From assembly GCA_000314955.1 (NCBI GenBank), contig BAEM01000007.1:62001-126000 (forward strand): a DNA stretch of 64,000 nt, given 5' to 3'. A program made the position numbers and the translations under genes. Every line of letters begins with the position of its first letter. The first letter of the stretch is position 1. The notes below the pieces were generated by a model. It ran no database searches. It had not been told where the DNA came from and saw only the letters and a program-made list of their open reading frames with translations. This stretch comes from Paraglaciecola chathamensis S18K6. GTDB taxonomy: Bacteria > Pseudomonadota > Gammaproteobacteria > Enterobacterales > Alteromonadaceae. Positions 18,801 to 25,573 of this stretch are shown in pieces.

Positions 18801-19293
18801 CAATTCCCCCCATTAACGAGGGCCACAAGTTTCTGGAACCGTAGATATCGGTAATATTCAAACGATAGCGGCCTAAAAGGTACAAGGCTGAGCGACTTCC
18901 TTTCGTTAAATTAAAGTCTAACGTTATGTGCACATCTCGGTAATCTTGTGTGCTGCGTAAATTCGCCCCTTGCTTACTATTGGTTTGCATTTTATGCAGA
19001 AAAACGCCATCGCCTTTACTGGCAACGAAACTTGTATCAAGCTCATCCGTTTGCACCTCTGCTACTTCTGTCCAGTGTGCGTTTTCATGAAAAAGCACGT
19101 TCCCCACGCGCAACATGGCTGCGCGGTTGTTACTTTGAGTCGCTTGGGTATTCTTGCTGACCGTGTTTTGCGCTGACACTGCATGTGTACCTGCAATCGA
19201 TAAAAGCGTTAACACAGCACCGAGTAAGACAGGCGGCAGTTTGCTTGCGCTAAGGCGCTTATCTGCCCTAAGACGCGATTTTGGGTACTTCAT
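15802..19293 (-). CDS. DUF1080 - cytochrome c - sorbosone-dehydrogenase-like propeller fusion
   Basis: An 1163-residue exported protein (hydrophobic 20-36, then AVSAQ). Residues ~65-270 form a DUF1080/3-keto-disaccharide hydrolase-like jelly roll (GDGVFLHKMQ, RDVHITLDFNL, ALYLLGRYRL). Residues ~295-415 are a mono-haem cytochrome c domain (CKECH, Cys313/Cys316/His317, with PIMPAF as distal Met candidate). The remaining ~740 residues include a beta-sandwich-like part and a propeller resembling PQQ/sorbosone dehydrogenase-type proteins (EPLGIAFDSKGDTYVSTRT, GLRSPAGLAVDSKGDAYYTD, VGDQSQSNIFR). A GAGGAA Shine-Dalgarno supports the start. It is the last gene of a five-gene operon headed by GH43. 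Inferred role: oxidation or oxidation-linked cleavage of oligosaccharides with electrons passed to the cytochrome domain. Confidence 0.78.
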   Translation of the reverse strand: MKYPKSRLRADKRLSASKLPPVLLGAVLTLLSIAGTHAVSAQNTVSKNTQATQSNNRAAMLRVGNVLFHENAHWTEVAEVQTDELDTSFVASKGDGVFLHKMQTNSKQGANLRSTQDYRDVHITLDFNLTKGSRSALYLLGRYRLNITDIYGSRNLWPSLMGGIDSRYDEEREWKNYDGVAASQNAAKAPGEWQTLEVEFKAPRFDENGFKTEYAQFISVKVNGIQVQDKAVATGPARYALAKDDAPEGPIAIMGGAGQIAIKNVTVTERDFSQVEAQKAVSDIDRLPLGPKSGKPMINIVALGKKVFADKGCKECHEINPKAQSVKTGPMLFDVFAPSAKLLTVFDAAENHATQLKAEKAYLVDSLRSPTKHLAMRLEQNGSTKQFLPIMPAFNADALSENETNALYTYLLSLNSGSNVGEQFVWQEKPEKPYILSEDPNAELIADTPRLMRVNIGDSVSGRAYHVGLPNHMNYSFDPRTLAVEMVWSGRYLNMKNEKQGRADAPSEPGKLAKIWTPSVLSALFQPVLHDGQKVDFSFREPPKVTGKLSQRLLKHETDFLTEIGKTPAAFIGVDTYPGQIPVFHYQVNDNTVAMQLNISQHKALMGRFDFTNLSPVKLNLADSKLTDIEVSVGSIEQGVWTIPVGEYSQVTFKANVPQAPDYMAMQDDPEFSQANVPQPITWTRARSEQLSLPKGYTLEHGSVPKDTFGRDILFEPLGIAFDSKGDTYVSTRTAGVWKVTNGHWQQFAEGVFGSLGLVLDDDNTIVIGEKPGLTRLIDADKDGWAERRENVADQFRFNSNYHEYLHGPTKTPDGGYLFTLNLGHGLPGGYAADGSMSTSGGFRGWAMHVDNKGRIRPLASGLRSPAGLAVDSKGDAYYTDNQGDFFGTSKLFRLKENAYYGHPAGLVDKPNMVIGHPDISFDNTKAKRELALALLPHARAMNSPGSPIWDETEGKFGPYAGQMFVGDQSQSNIFRVYTESVDGVEQAALLPFVAGTASGVMRLTFSPRDNSLWVGQTGRGWWAKGGNLTGLQRIVWDNETVPQSMHSISVRQDGFVVRFTQAVPPEQRPSFDKLSLSSWYYIEDASYGSKERGMREESVKHLAWSDNGQALHIKLAQFGLDERADVTHTSRIYELDLSNTDFANELDSFQSKAWYTLNAIPK

Positions 19294-19388
19294 TTGGGTT
19301 CCTCAGTTTATTAGCGCAACCGATACAGACACATGCTATCGCGCGTTAGGATAATTCAGGCGACTCACCGAACCGCCGAATTCGTTGT

Positions 19389-21263
19389 TTAGTTAAATTC
19401 CACATCCAGCATGGCCCATGCGTATCGTCCCGCGTGACGATTCCCGACACTAAACTCTAGATCTTGTTGCAAGGTGTTTTGCAGCCCCACGCGCAAGGTG
19501 TATCCCTGAGTCAGAACAACTGCAGCATCAAGCCCTAGATTGGTCCCATTACCAATCTCTATTTGTGCGGTGGGTATACTTGACGCGAATACTCGTCCCT
19601 TATAATCCAACGTAGCGTTTAAGGTGATGCCGTTTTGCACAAATTCTTTGCTTAAAGAAAAATGAGCACTGTGTTGCGCTCGCCCTAGCAGCACTTGACC
19701 GTCCGCTTTGGCATCAAGGTAGGTGTAATTGGCTGCCCAGCGAAAATCACTGGTACTGATATGACTGGCGAAGCCTAACGTCACGCCTGAAGTGTCACTC
19801 TGCGCTCTATTTACCAATTGGGGAGGCGGGCCCGGTTCGAAGTCGACCAGGTTTTCGAAGCTATTATCAAATAAGTTTATCGACCAAAAACCGAGAGAGT
19901 CTCTGCGCTCGAACCGCAGTTGACGCGTTTCAGAGCGCTCGCTTTTAAGTGCTTCATTGCCAATCAGAGGGTGACCTAGGGCGTAGAAACTCGGTAATTT
20001 AAAGCCCTTTCCCCAGTTCACGCTGATCCGGTGTTGATTGTCCACTTGCCAAGCCACGTCAACAGACGGTGAAAAAACACTGTCTTGCTCAGTATCGTCT
20101 ACTCGAGCAGCCACAGTGGCACCTAAATCTGTCGTCAGGTTAATTTGGCCTTCCGCAAAATAGGCAAAATAATCCCGCTCTATATTGAAATCTGTAGGCA
20201 CAGAAAATACGTTAAAATCAAGCTCACCTTGGCTTTTTCCGGTTTCATCAACATAATCTATCCCCATCAACCACCGACTATGTTCGAAGTGGTGCTGAAC
20301 ATGGCCAGACAATCGTACTTGACGTAATTTGTTAGCATTAAACGAGGCCGGCAACCCAGCGGGATCCCGTACTCCTGGGGCAACACTGGATGAGTCAACG
20401 TCATGTTGTTTATCGATATAAATGCCCTGCAACCAAATTTGTGTATCGTCGAACGTATTTTGATAGTTGCCTGCAACACTCACATTGTCATGTTCGCTTT
20501 TTTCAAGCGCGGTGGTTTCAGCGTACTGCTCCCCTCCGCTATCAGGGGCGTAACCTTGACTATCGCCGTTACTGGCGAGCAAGGTTAATGTCAACTCTCC
20601 TGATGACAGGTCAGGCGACGCGACAATCAGTGCAGTGTTTGTTTTTAACTCACTTTGCGGATACATTTCAGGCGCGCGTTCAGACGCAAGCTTTATTGAC
20701 AGCCTTTCAAATTGCGCCTGTGCGCCCAGCATAAAGCCGCTTCGTGAATCTGCCCCCAGTCGTATTTTGTGGGGCGCTTGCCCCTCAAATTCTGTTGCAT
20801 CAGGCAATGCGACAAAATTGACTGCTCCTGCTAGCCCTTGAGAGCCGTACAAAGAAGACTGCGCGCCTTGAACGACATCGATTCGGTCGACCAAAAAGGG
20901 GTTAAGCAAGGATATATTCGCCGCACCGCCTCTAGAATTGGTGCCATCATTCAGGGGAATACCATTGAGCATTACCAGGGTGTAATTTGAATCAGCGCCT
21001 TGCAAAAAAAGTTCGTTCACACTGCCAGGACCAGCATTCGGGTTCACCTGCAACCCTGGGATTTGATTAAGTTGTGCAGGCAAATTGATACTTGCTTTGG
21101 TAGCAAACTGAGACAGCTGTGAATGGTTATTTATGGCCAATCTAGTGCCCAATATATTCATACGTTCGACCTGCTGTGAAGCGTCTTGTGAGGCCAAACT
21201 ACAAGCAGAAATACTATATGCACTAATAAACATTAGACGACTAATGGCTGGTATCTTAATCAT
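19389..21263 (-). CDS. Compact TonB-dependent outer-membrane receptor
   Basis: A 624-residue receptor with a signal peptide and plug domain (LNQIPGLQVNPNAGPGSVNELFLQGADSNYTLVMLNGIPLND, quoted here only in part as LQGADSNYTLVMLNGIPL; then DRIDVVQGAQSSLYGSQG), followed by a beta-barrel whose last residues are MLDVEFN. At about 620 residues it is of BtuB/FhuE-like compact size, about half the other TonB receptor here. It lies 48 bases after GH117 and 95 bases before the DUF1080-cytochrome gene in the same direction, so it probably imports an oligosaccharide or a cofactor/metal needed by the operon. Substrate cannot be predicted from sequence. Confidence 0.9.
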   Translation of the reverse strand: MIKIPAISRLMFISAYSISACSLASQDASQQVERMNILGTRLAINNHSQLSQFATKASINLPAQLNQIPGLQVNPNAGPGSVNELFLQGADSNYTLVMLNGIPLNDGTNSRGGAANISLLNPFLVDRIDVVQGAQSSLYGSQGLAGAVNFVALPDATEFEGQAPHKIRLGADSRSGFMLGAQAQFERLSIKLASERAPEMYPQSELKTNTALIVASPDLSSGELTLTLLASNGDSQGYAPDSGGEQYAETTALEKSEHDNVSVAGNYQNTFDDTQIWLQGIYIDKQHDVDSSSVAPGVRDPAGLPASFNANKLRQVRLSGHVQHHFEHSRWLMGIDYVDETGKSQGELDFNVFSVPTDFNIERDYFAYFAEGQINLTTDLGATVAARVDDTEQDSVFSPSVDVAWQVDNQHRISVNWGKGFKLPSFYALGHPLIGNEALKSERSETRQLRFERRDSLGFWSINLFDNSFENLVDFEPGPPPQLVNRAQSDTSGVTLGFASHISTSDFRWAANYTYLDAKADGQVLLGRAQHSAHFSLSKEFVQNGITLNATLDYKGRVFASSIPTAQIEIGNGTNLGLDAAVVLTQGYTLRVGLQNTLQQDLEFSVGNRHAGRYAWAMLDVEFN

Positions 21264-21311
21264 GATACAGAAGACTTCCCTATTTTATGAACTGGCGACA
21301 TACAACACGGA

Positions 21312-22571
21312 TCAATTCGATTCGTTGTGAGTCAGCTCGTCAGAATTGCGTGATGGTTTGTAATACTGTGATTGAAAGCTGAAGCGCTTAATTTGATTTC
21401 CACCTGACATCCAAGTTTTGCCCGCTGGAATAACATATTCATGGTACAAGCCCCATTCAAGACCAGCCGTTGGGTGCGCATTTTTATCAAGGGACTCAAC
21501 CAGACCCATCGCACTGGGAACAGTTGGAAGGTAAGCCATGATTTCAAAATTAATACCATCCGGTGCAAATTGTATGGTTTGCTTTTCCGGTCCGTCATGG
21601 GAAGAAACAATGGCGATACCATCTTGGTACTGCCACACACAAAGCTCATGACCACTGTGAGTAATAGGATTAAAGTCAGACTTGATATACGGTCCTTGAG
21701 GATTATCAGCAATCGCCACGCCCCAGCGAATTTCTCGGCCCCCTGCCGTTTTGCGCTCTCCCATACGTTCGCCTTTGTAATACAGGTAAAACTTGTTGCG
21801 ATAAAAAAGTAACGTGGGGTCATGCACTTTATGACTGTCAAAATCACCTTGAGATTTGACTAAAAAGTGGTTGTCTTGTGTCCCTGCCCACTCCCCAGTA
21901 TCTGATGCGGTGAGTATAGGCGCATCCAGTTTACGCCAAGGCCCCTCAGGTGAAGAGGAGTATGCCATGGCTACGGTATTTTTGGTGCGGTTTAGATACG
22001 GGGCTTTAATCGCTTGATACACAAGGTAATAAGTCCCTTTGTGAGCCAGTATTTCTGGGGTAAACACAGAACGATCATCAAACTGCCCTGCTTGGCCTGG
22101 CGCGACTGCTCGGCCCTTTTCTTGCCAGTGGTAACCATCTTTTGACGTGGCATACCAAATCTCAGCGTGATCCCATGGAAACACTTTAGCGTCAGGGTCT
22201 CCCGTACCGAAGCCCTTTGTCTCACCTGTTGTGCGGGTATACCAAGTATAAAATACCCCGTTTATTTTGAGTACCTTAGAGGGATCGCGCCTACTTACGT
22301 CTTCATCAAAGGCGAAGTCACCAAACAGGTTTTCATGTCGAAACTCACCGAACCACTCTTCATTCTTATGGTAATTTCGGGCTAAAGCACGTTTAGAAGC
22401 TGCGCTCATTTTTTCAGGATCGCTGATTGCTAAGTAGTCATAGTCTGCTTGTGAATATGCGTGACTAGGCGCGGCAAGTGATGATGGGTCTGAACGTTTC
22501 GATGGTGAGATTGATGCACTGTTACAAGCAGTTAAAATGAGGGCGCTCGCCCCTAGTAGTAGGTATTTCAT
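21312..22571 (-). CDS. GH117-like alpha-1,3-(3,6-anhydro)-L-galactosidase family lipoprotein
   Basis: A 419-residue lipoprotein (lipobox LTAC, Cys16) with a five-bladed propeller glycosidase fold. GH117-like segments are RRDPSKV (Asp96), VHDPTLLFYRNKFYLYYKG (Asp251) and SGHELCVW (His308) followed by SSHDGPEKQTIQFAPDGINFE. In characterised GH117 enzymes two aspartates and a histidine at equivalent places act in catalysis, the histidine as an unusual general acid (recalled from structural work). GH117 members release 3,6-anhydro-L-galactose from neoagaro-oligosaccharides; some clades have other substrates. The start codon overlaps the DUF1080 stop (ATGA). A GH43 relative is the alternative call. 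Confidence 0.78.
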   Translation of the reverse strand: MKYLLLGASALILTACNSASISPSKRSDPSSLAAPSHAYSQADYDYLAISDPEKMSAASKRALARNYHKNEEWFGEFRHENLFGDFAFDEDVSRRDPSKVLKINGVFYTWYTRTTGETKGFGTGDPDAKVFPWDHAEIWYATSKDGYHWQEKGRAVAPGQAGQFDDRSVFTPEILAHKGTYYLVYQAIKAPYLNRTKNTVAMAYSSSPEGPWRKLDAPILTASDTGEWAGTQDNHFLVKSQGDFDSHKVHDPTLLFYRNKFYLYYKGERMGERKTAGGREIRWGVAIADNPQGPYIKSDFNPITHSGHELCVWQYQDGIAIVSSHDGPEKQTIQFAPDGINFEIMAYLPTVPSAMGLVESLDKNAHPTAGLEWGLYHEYVIPAGKTWMSGGNQIKRFSFQSQYYKPSRNSDELTHNESN

Positions 22572-23485
22572 AGCCTAGCCTCTTGCACGATATGATTTGG
22601 AAAAGCCTTTATTGGGCGCACTTTAACATCTCTAAAAAACACCTCAGCCCCTTCAGATTGCAACTGCAACTGCCCCGAAGTTAATGGTTGGCCTTGCGCA
22701 TTTATCGAGTCAGTAACCACCATAACTACCTTGTCATTCACCACAAAAATCGCGGTATCTGCCAACGCATACAGCTCAACAGTATTCCACTGGCCATGTT
22801 GGTAATCAGGCTCTACATGAGCATGACTGTAGCCCTCTACCGGATTTTTCACTTCGCTGGTAGGGTCATAAAATTGTTGCTCGTTTTGATAACGTGAGCG
22901 AATAGTGCCACTCGGGCCCGCAAGAGGAATGTAGTCACCAAAATCACTTTCTTGAATTTGTAGCTCCTGACATGCTTTCCACACTTTCCAGAATGCTCCA
23001 TGCTCACCTTGGCAATGAAATAGCAGGCCGCTATCGCGTTTGGCCTTAAGCCTGGGAGACCACTTTTTATCGCCCCACTTCACCTGCAGACTCAAGTGAT
23101 AGTTTTCAAAGTCTGCTTTACTGGTTAACCCGCCATATATCTCACCACTTACATGCAGCACAGGTTGTTGGTTTTGCACGGTGACCGAAAACACACTTTT
23201 CACATCGGCATTTAGCCCCATTGCATCGCTTGGATCCCCGTTCACGTTTAAGTTGTCAGCTTGGTACGTTCCCTCTGGCAAGCCATTTACCGTTGAATGC
23301 GGCACCCCCATCCATGCATCCCATTGGGACAACTCACTATCTAACAAATAGCGCCATTGGTTATCAGATGCCTGCGCAGGCTCATCTTGTGTTTGGTTAC
23401 ACCCAGCTAGAAATAGCAATGTACTTAGCGCACCAAGAGCACAAAGCAAGCTCCTTATACGCGCTGAAAAACCTGAATTATTCAT
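22568..23485 (-). CDS. DUF1080 (3-keto-disaccharide hydrolase-like) lipoprotein
   Basis: A 305-residue protein; the ATG at 23485 is chosen over a 68-residue longer reading frame because it has a good AAAGGTAG Shine-Dalgarno and gives a proper lipoprotein signal (LFLAGC, Cys29). The mature part is a DUF1080 concanavalin-like domain: NYHLSLQVKWGDKKW, RDSGLLFHCQGEHG, QWNTVELYALADTA, and a closing EGAEVFFRDVKVRPI. Some DUF1080 proteins cleave 3-keto-glycosides by hydrolysis or elimination after a separate oxidoreductase has oxidised the sugar. It lies between GH43 (43-base gap) and GH117 (4-base overlap), so it works on the same substrate set. Confidence 0.82.
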   Translation of the reverse strand: MNNSGFSARIRSLLCALGALSTLLFLAGCNQTQDEPAQASDNQWRYLLDSELSQWDAWMGVPHSTVNGLPEGTYQADNLNVNGDPSDAMGLNADVKSVFSVTVQNQQPVLHVSGEIYGGLTSKADFENYHLSLQVKWGDKKWSPRLKAKRDSGLLFHCQGEHGAFWKVWKACQELQIQESDFGDYIPLAGPSGTIRSRYQNEQQFYDPTSEVKNPVEGYSHAHVEPDYQHGQWNTVELYALADTAIFVVNDKVVMVVTDSINAQGQPLTSGQLQLQSEGAEVFFRDVKVRPIKAFPNHIVQEARL

Positions 23486-23528
23486 TTGAAAACTACCTTT
23501 CTTTAGGCACAGCATGTGCCAATACCCA

Positions 23529-24881
23529 CTACTTAAAGCTGACCCAATCGATGTTGAACAAGTAACCCTGCTTGGCCCCCGTAAATACAAATGACAGATT
23601 GTTGACCCCAGTAAGCTTGGTGTTAAGTGGTGCTTCAAATGTTTGCCACTTACCCCAGCCACCCGTATTGCTAACGGGCACCAGAGCAATAATTTCGCCT
23701 TTGGGGCCGCCTAAACGGACTTCTACCGTGCCCCCTTGTGTTTGCGAAGCCGCTTGAACAATAACTTTTTGTGCTTGGCCCTGCTCAAAATCGACGCGGT
23801 CGTAATTTAACCAAGCGCCATTCTCGACCCAGTCCACTTGCCAATTTGCAGGTAGCTCATTGCCAGTGACTTTCGACACCTTGACGCCTTTGTCAGACAA
23901 CATACTGTATCTGTCTATCTGTAGTTTCGCCGATGCTGGCGGGGTACCAATCCCACGTTCGGTGGGAGTGACCATCTGAATTTGCCCACGGTTATCAAAA
24001 AACAATTTGTCGGCACGCATTGAGCGCAAATGTTGGTTTTGACTTATCTGATGATGGTGATAAAACACGTACCACTGATCTTCGTACTCGACGACAGAAT
24101 GGTGATTGGTCCAAATACCGTCACGCCAGCGCTGCATAAACATGCCTTGATATTCAAAGGGTCCCAATGGACTGTCACCGACGGCATAAGCCAATTCTTC
24201 AGAACCGCTAGGGGAATGGGGAAAGGTAAAGTAATAAAGGTCGTTGCGCTTAAATAAGAATGGCCCTTCTTTATATTTAGACGGCAGCCCCTTGATTTCC
24301 TGAGGCTCACTTGCCAGTTCAACCATGTTTGGCTGTAGTTTAGCTACATACAGTTTCTCCCCGCCACCGAAATACAAATAAGCTTGGCCATCGTCATCAA
24401 TAAACACATTGGGGTCGATTCCGCTAACACCTTTTATATAGTCTTTGTTCACCGTAAACGGACCAGCAGGTGACTTTGAGGTTGCTACACCTATACGTCT
24501 AAACCCGCTTTCATCTAAAGGGATATCAGGGAAATAAAAATAGTATGTGCCATTTTTTTCAATAGCATCTGGTGCCCACATACCAAAGCCATCTTTTTTG
24601 CCCCAGGGCACGTCAGTTTGGTCAACAATCGTCCCGTGATCTTGCCAGTCATGAAGGTTACTAGAAGAAAATACATTGTAGCTGGGCATACAAAAACCAT
24701 TGTTGCCAAATCCTTCTTCACAGACCACATCTGTTGAAGGGTAAATGTAGACCTTATCTTCAAATATCCTGGCCGTAGGGTCTGCAGTGAACATATGAGT
24801 AACAAGAGGGTTATCCGCTAGTACCGAGCTAGAAAGACAACATAGGCCTAGAAGCTGAAATTTTAAACGCGCTGTGAACAT
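23529..24881 (-). CDS. GH43 glycosidase with C-terminal CBM6-like domain
   Basis: A 450-residue secreted protein (signal peptide residues 1-22, VLAD). The catalytic five-bladed propeller shows the GH43 triad: Asp34 in FTADPTARI (base), Asp156 in SGIDPNVFIDDDG (pKa modulator) and Glu205 in YKEGPFLFKR (acid). Residues ~320-450 form a CBM6-like domain, with the usual closing pattern GWGKWQTFEAPL, GVNNLSFVFTGA and FNIDWVSF. GH43 enzymes remove arabinose, xylose or galactose in exo- or endo-mode; the substrate here is unknown, with galactose or a galactan side chain favoured by context. It is the first gene of a five-gene operon and has palindromic sequence in its promoter region. Confidence 0.88.
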   Translation of the reverse strand: MFTARLKFQLLGLCCLSSSVLADNPLVTHMFTADPTARIFEDKVYIYPSTDVVCEEGFGNNGFCMPSYNVFSSSNLHDWQDHGTIVDQTDVPWGKKDGFGMWAPDAIEKNGTYYFYFPDIPLDESGFRRIGVATSKSPAGPFTVNKDYIKGVSGIDPNVFIDDDGQAYLYFGGGEKLYVAKLQPNMVELASEPQEIKGLPSKYKEGPFLFKRNDLYYFTFPHSPSGSEELAYAVGDSPLGPFEYQGMFMQRWRDGIWTNHHSVVEYEDQWYVFYHHHQISQNQHLRSMRADKLFFDNRGQIQMVTPTERGIGTPPASAKLQIDRYSMLSDKGVKVSKVTGNELPANWQVDWVENGAWLNYDRVDFEQGQAQKVIVQAASQTQGGTVEVRLGGPKGEIIALVPVSNTGGWGKWQTFEAPLNTKLTGVNNLSFVFTGAKQGYLFNIDWVSFK

Positions 24882-24902
24882 GATCTTTTACCACATCTGT
24901 AT

Positions 24903-24937
24903 ATGTATATTTGAATATACATTTTCATATATACACT
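24903..24937. promoter_or_regulatory. Candidate operator upstream of the GH43 operon
   Basis: ATGTATATTTGAATATACAT (24903-24922) is a perfect 9-bp inverted repeat with a 2-base centre, followed directly by TTTTCATATATACAC. It lies 22-56 bases upstream of the GH43 start codon, overlapping where a promoter should be, so repression or activation there would control the whole minus-strand operon. Similar TCATATA-containing sequences occur upstream of the FucP/UxaA and dehydrogenase genes. Confidence 0.4.
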
Positions 24938-25439
24938 TTCAACATAGTTTTTACATTTGCACACAGCACTACTTATACTTTAGTAGTGTAAAAACCACTA
25001 TTTTGGCCAAAAAAACACACCTTTAAGTACCGAGAGACATAACAAATCGATTTAATATAACGAGTTAGCAAACAGAAATTTTCTGCTAAACGAGCCTGAA
25101 TTAAGGGTTTTGTTAGGCATTAACGTTATCGATGTGAGTACCTGCAGCCGGCAAAAACAAGCGTTCAAGAAAGAAATGTTATTTAATTGTTAACAGTAAA
25201 CCTGTTTATACTTAATATTATGAGACGTAGAGCGCTCATCTGCAAAAATGTACACCAGCGAAAAACTCAAAAAAACAAATGAAAATAACACTAAAAAACA
25301 ACAGATTAGACTAATACCGCAGTTAACCTGACGTACTAGAAAAGCCCAAATCGCCCCAAATATTTCACTACATTGATAAATCTCACGATTTATATGTGAA
25401 TTTTCTTTACATAAAAGAAACAACTCCATATACTTATCG

Positions 25440-25468
25440 ATATATAAAAATGACATTTTATATATAAT
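25440..25468 (+). promoter_or_regulatory. Inverted repeat overlapping a TATAAT box upstream of the TonB receptor
   Basis: ATATATAAAA (25440-25449) and TTTTATATAT (25456-25465) form a 10-bp inverted repeat with a 6-base centre; TATAAT at 25463-25468 overlaps its right arm. No good -35 hexamer is present, suggesting activator dependence. The site is about 105-135 bases before the receptor ATG. Confidence 0.35.
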
Positions 25469-25573
25469 ACGAAAAACACACACAAACATTTAGTCATACT
25501 TGACTTACACAGAGCCGGATTTTCAAACGGATCTAACGGCTCCAAGGTCGGTATTGAATAGGAGAACTAATAA

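Larger units (their letters stand above)
24882..25573. other. Large AT-rich divergent regulatory region (GH43 operon / TonB receptor operon)
   Basis: 692 bases without a supportable gene. It separates the minus-strand GH43 operon from the plus-strand TonB receptor operon. It contains two inverted repeats (listed separately), a TATAAT box at 25463-25468 overlapping one of them, and a strong AGGAGA Shine-Dalgarno before the receptor ATG. A TTAACGTTATCGATG-like element near 25120 resembles LacI-type half sites but is not a perfect palindrome. A 99-codon minus-strand frame here is AT-biased and rejected as a gene. Confidence 0.6.

Noticed and set aside
22568..23689. 373-codon version of the DUF1080 gene
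   Set aside because: The extra 68 residues overlap the GH43 end, have no signal-like character, and the ATG at 23485 has a good ribosome site and lipobox.
25190..25489. 99-codon minus-strand frame upstream of the TonB receptor
   Set aside because: AT-biased, Phe/Cys-rich low-complexity translation in a regulatory region, no ribosome site recognised.
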